From positions 1-36,192 of the forward strand of contig CAMAUY010000051.1 in assembly GCA_945861565.1 (NCBI GenBank): DNA of 36,192 nt, in the 5' to 3' direction. Positions 33,127 through 36,192 of the stretch are shown piece by piece. Each line of letters begins with the position of its first letter. Positions within the stretch are counted from its first letter, which is position 1. The position numbers were made by a program, and so were the translations under genes. This DNA comes from Akkermansia muciniphila (lineage in GTDB: Bacteria; Verrucomicrobiota; Verrucomicrobiia; Limisphaerales; UBA9464). Below the pieces are notes generated by a model. That model was not told the DNA's origin. It ran no database searches and worked only from the letters and a program-made list of their open reading frames with translations.

Positions 33127-35922
33127 TCAGGAGGGGAATTCGAATTCGACCTTGCCCTTATCGCCGAGAACAAGCATCGCCGAAAACTTTTTCCCTGACT
33201 TGCTGATGAAGTTGTCCAGCTGTGGGGTCCTGCGGTTCGCCAGGAGGCTCCTCACGTGCTCGCGATCCACCGGTTGCTGGAGGATCACCTTGCCGCAACT
33301 GAATCCGCACTTCTTGCTCTCGGCCTGACTACGTTCGCAAAGATAGGTATCCGGGCCTTCAAAGACTTTTGATTTGCATTTCGGGCAGGCACCCAGCGGT
33401 TCCTGACCCGAGAAATCCAGCTTCACGGCGGGCCCGGCAGCCGCTTTCGACGCCCGCCCCGCCTTCTTCTCCCGGGGCGCAAACTCGAAACTCACCTTCC
33501 CACCCCCAAGCACGAGAAAAGCCTCAAACTTTCGACCCGTCTTCTTTGAAACAAACCCTTTCAGGAGATCGGTTTTTCCCTCGGCGAGCAGCTTCACCAC
33601 CTGGGGTTTTTCGATCGCCTGCTGGAGGATTACCGCCCCCGTCTTAAAATCGCAGGTCCGCGCCGGACCGGTCGACTTTTCGCAGACGTAGTTCATCCCA
33701 TTCTCAAACACCCGGGAGCCACACTTCGGACATTTCCCGAGGGGTTCCCGCCCCGTGAAATCGACCGGCTCGGATTTTCCATCCGGGCCAGCGTCGTCCC
33801 CAAAATCAAACTTCGCTTCAAACTCGGGAGTCAATTTGATGAGGGCCGCAAACGGAAATCCCTGGCGGCTGCGGAATCCTTGCAACGGGCCGATTTGTTT
33901 CTCGCGAATGAGCGTTTCGATCTCGGATCCATCAAACTGCCGTCCGGAAACAATCTTCCAAAGCGCGAAATCGCACTTCTGACACTGGAATTTTTTGTAC
34001 GTTTCATGGATTTCTCCGCCGCACTTGGGGCACGGGGTCGTCAGAACTCCAAAGTCTCCTGGAATCGTGTCGTGCTCGTACGCCTTGGTCTGGCCGACAA
34101 TCCGCTCGGTGAGGGTGCGAATCTCGGCCATGAAATCCTCACGCTTCAACTGACCACGTTCCATCCGCTTGAGCTGGAATTCCCAGTCACCGGTTAGCTC
34201 CGGTTTGGTCAATTCCTGAATTCCCAGCCCGTTCAACAACGCGATCAGCGAAAAGGCCTTCGCCGTTGCCACCAGTTCTCGCTGCTGTCGGAGCAGATAC
34301 TGCTCGGAAATCAGACCTTCGATGATGGAAGCACGCGTGGCGGGCGTGCCCAATCCCCGCTCGCTCATCGCCTCCCGAAGTTCCTCATCGTCCACCAGTT
34401 TGCCAGCCCCTTCCATGGCACTCAGCAGCGTCGCCTCCGTATGCCGCGGCGGCGGCTTTGTCCGACATTCCCGGACCTCCACATCACACGTCTTCACCGG
34501 CTCATTCGGCTGCACGGGCACCAACGTCGGCGCCTCATCCTCCGTCTGCGCCTCCTTCCCGTAGACCTCGAGCCAGCCGGGCTTCATCAACACCTTGCCC
34601 GTACTCTTAAACGGCTCGTTCTCAACCCGGGTGATCCGGAGCGTTTCCAGAAATTCCGCCGCCGGGAAAAAAACCGCCAGGAAACGGCGGGTTACCAAAT
34701 CATACAATTTCTGCTCCGGCTCGCTCATGCCGCGCGGAACCTGCCCCGTCGGTATGATCGCAAAGTGGTCGCTGATCTTTGCATTGTTGAAAATTCGCTT
34801 GTTGGGCCGAACCCAGTCGGATGCAAGGATCTTCCCCGCCAACGCTGCGTACGCTGTTTCCCGCAGCGATCCCAGCGTCTCGCGGACGGTTCCCAAATAA
34901 TCCTCGGGAAGTGCCCGCGAATCCGTTCGTGGGTAAGTCAGCGCCTTGTGTTTCTCGTAAAGCGCCTGTGCCAGTCCCAACGTGTTCTTTGCACTGAACC
35001 CAAATCGTCCGTTCGCCTCCCGCTGCAGGGAGGTCAGGTCGTACAAGAGGGGAGATAATTGAGACGTCGGCTTGCTCTCTTCGGTCACAATCCCGGTTTT
35101 CCCGAGACACTTCGCTCGGATTGCCTCGGCCTTCGCCCGGTCCCACACCCTCTCCGGCTTTAGCTCTCCATCGGCGTCCCGTGCATCCGATTTCCGAAAC
35201 GACTCGTCAAACCATCGACCGGGATACTCTCCCGCGACCGCGCCAAACGTCCCCAAGATCTCCCAGTAGTCGCGCGGAACAAATTTCTTAATTCGCGCTT
35301 CCCGCTCGACCACAATCGCCAGGGTCGGCGTCTGCACCCGCCCCACCGTGGTCAGTTGAAATCCGCCGGTCTTGTTGTTGAACGCGGTCATCGCCCGCGT
35401 CCCATTGATGCCAATCAGCCAATCCGATTCGCTCCGACATACCGAGGCATCCGCCAACGGCCGCATCTCTTCGTCAGTCCGCAACCCGTTGAAGCCGGCG
35501 CGAATCGCCGCCGGCGTCATCGATTGGAGCCAAAGCCGTTTCAATGGCTGCCTTGCCCCCGTGTAGCGTATGATATTGCGGAAGATTAACTCCCCCTCCC
35601 GGCCCGCGTCACACGCATTGACGATTTCTCCGATATCCTTCCGCTTCAGGAGTTTAGTCAGGGTTTTCAGCTTCCCCTCGCTCTTCTCAATCGGCTTCAG
35701 ACCGAAATGAGGCGGAATGTGTGGCAGGCCGCCAAACGTCCATTTGCCCCGCTTCACGTCGTACTCCTCTGGCACGGTCAGTTCCAGAAGATGGCCGACG
35801 GCGGATCCCACCACGTGGTGGTCGCTTTCGTAGTAGTCGTCGAGTTTTTTGAATCCGCCCAAAGCCTTGGCAATGTCGGCCGCGACCGAAGGCTTCTCGG
35901 CGATGATTAAGGCTTTTCCCAT
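33127..35922 (-). CDS. topB: DNA topoisomerase III (type IA) with extended zinc-ribbon tail
   Basis: A 931-residue type IA topoisomerase that relaxes and decatenates DNA through a single-strand break. The TOPRIM domain has LIIAEKPSVAADIAKAL with Glu9 and DAGREGELIFR at 105-115. The active-site Tyr330 lies in ALTYPRTDSRALPED. VGRVQTPTLAIVVEREARIK and ERGLGTPATRASIIEGLI are further family blocks. E. coli TopB has about 650 residues. The extra C-terminal part consists of a Cys4 zinc ribbon (CPKCGGEIHETYKKFQCQKC, about residue 655) and two further units with CPKCGSRVFENGM / CPKCKSKVFEGPD and KVILQQ. Each unit is followed by a strand segment (FVSKKTGRKFEAFLVLGGGK, FISKSGKKFSAMLVLGDKGK). These tandem modules are likely DNA-binding. 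Confidence 0.95.
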   Translation of the reverse strand: MGKALIIAEKPSVAADIAKALGGFKKLDDYYESDHHVVGSAVGHLLELTVPEEYDVKRGKWTFGGLPHIPPHFGLKPIEKSEGKLKTLTKLLKRKDIGEIVNACDAGREGELIFRNIIRYTGARQPLKRLWLQSMTPAAIRAGFNGLRTDEEMRPLADASVCRSESDWLIGINGTRAMTAFNNKTGGFQLTTVGRVQTPTLAIVVEREARIKKFVPRDYWEILGTFGAVAGEYPGRWFDESFRKSDARDADGELKPERVWDRAKAEAIRAKCLGKTGIVTEESKPTSQLSPLLYDLTSLQREANGRFGFSAKNTLGLAQALYEKHKALTYPRTDSRALPEDYLGTVRETLGSLRETAYAALAGKILASDWVRPNKRIFNNAKISDHFAIIPTGQVPRGMSEPEQKLYDLVTRRFLAVFFPAAEFLETLRITRVENEPFKSTGKVLMKPGWLEVYGKEAQTEDEAPTLVPVQPNEPVKTCDVEVRECRTKPPPRHTEATLLSAMEGAGKLVDDEELREAMSERGLGTPATRASIIEGLISEQYLLRQQRELVATAKAFSLIALLNGLGIQELTKPELTGDWEFQLKRMERGQLKREDFMAEIRTLTERIVGQTKAYEHDTIPGDFGVLTTPCPKCGGEIHETYKKFQCQKCDFALWKIVSGRQFDGSEIETLIREKQIGPLQGFRSRQGFPFAALIKLTPEFEAKFDFGDDAGPDGKSEPVDFTGREPLGKCPKCGSRVFENGMNYVCEKSTGPARTCDFKTGAVILQQAIEKPQVVKLLAEGKTDLLKGFVSKKTGRKFEAFLVLGGGKVSFEFAPREKKAGRASKAAAGPAVKLDFSGQEPLGACPKCKSKVFEGPDTYLCERSQAESKKCGFSCGKVILQQPVDREHVRSLLANRRTPQLDNFISKSGKKFSAMLVLGDKGKVEFEFPS

Positions 35923-36140
35923 AAGGAACGGGCGGACGTGTAGCCCCCGAACTCGTGTTCCTGCAAGTGTTACTTTCTGAAGAATTCAAACCGGAGGCAG
36001 CGAATTGCCCTCTCCGTCGACCCAAAATCAGCAACTCGGACGCCCCAGGGCAGTTTCAAGATTTTGACTTTAAGGAGGCAGGTGAAACAAAAGACGATGT
36101 AAAACTGGACAAAACTCGCTGACTTTATTTAACTGCCGGC

Positions 36141-36192
36141 ATGGCCGAGCCTTTTACGCTACCCGAGCACGAGCAACAAACGCTTTTGGATG
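36141..36192 (+). CDS. Start of an unidentified gene, cut by the window edge
   Basis: ATG 36141 opens a frame of 17 codons (MAEPFTLPEHEQQTLLD) that continues past the window. It is divergent to topB with a 218-base gap. Too little is present to identify it, and the ribosome binding site before this ATG is weak. Confidence 0.4.
   Translation, partial: MAEPFTLPEHEQQTLLD

Noticed and set aside
1..36192. CRISPR arrays, tRNA or rRNA genes, phage or insertion sequence genes
   Set aside because: No regular spaced repeats, cloverleaf sequences or transposase/integrase motifs were recognised by eye; a covariance-model scan was not possible.

Overview
The window reads as chromosomal DNA of a free-living, polysaccharide-using member of the Verrucomicrobiota, probably near the Pedosphaera/Limisphaerales group. 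This is inferred from family content: two prepilin-type proteins with the [18 protein letters not shown] leader and an aspartate-glycine tail motif, large secreted RHS proteins, secreted proteins ending in a '...FYR/YYRV' tail, DUF3142 proteins, and many palindromic intergenic repeats. The DNA is GC-rich, and several genes start with GTG or TTG. No phage, CRISPR, tRNA or rRNA was seen.

Layout. (1) 1-5390: a repeat-like edge, a 1513-residue secreted RHS protein whose C-terminal tip is a TonB-dependent-receptor plug-like domain instead of a recognised toxin, and a small secreted protein with one RHS-like unit. (2) 5391-8040: an intergenic palindrome, an exported PQQ-type beta-propeller protein, a shared terminator, and a convergent exported GlcG/HbpS-family protein with no standard start codon in front of its signal peptide. 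(3) 8228-25469: about 17 kb on the + strand that looks like one carbohydrate-use locus. It opens with a cupin/AraC regulator, then a Tat-exported GHL6-like glycoside hydrolase candidate, a secreted protein with a duplicated binding-like module, two pseudopilins, and ten catabolic or uptake genes: HpcH/HpaI aldolase, cupin protein, VOC protein, AldA-type dehydrogenase, DUF1537 acid-sugar kinase, PdxA2-type dehydrogenase, Gfo/Idh oxidoreductase, cyclase-family hydrolase, Ldh-family oxidoreductase and a sugar-binding protein. Several neighbours overlap by 4 bases. Families of palindromic repeats interrupt the locus at 18787-19262 and 21574-21727. (4) 25490-29018 (- strand): a DUF3142 protein translationally coupled to a large helical-repeat secreted protein. 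(5) 29187-33088: a membrane-anchored unknown, prmC, murA, a small membrane protein, a perfect 25-bp inverted repeat and a zinc-ribbon protein. (6) 33127-35922 (- strand): topoisomerase III with an enlarged zinc-ribbon tail. The first codons of another gene lie at the right edge.

How the genes may work together (inference). The exported hydrolase and binding-like protein would act on a polymer outside the cell, and the binding protein would capture the released sugar or acid sugar. Inside, the aldolase would give pyruvate plus an aldehyde such as lactaldehyde, which AldA would oxidise to a 2-hydroxy acid and the Ldh-family enzyme to a 2-keto acid. The kinase and PdxA2 pair would convert a four-carbon acid sugar to dihydroxyacetone phosphate and CO2. 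The sugar-acid dehydratase and the transporter permease and ATPase are not in the window.
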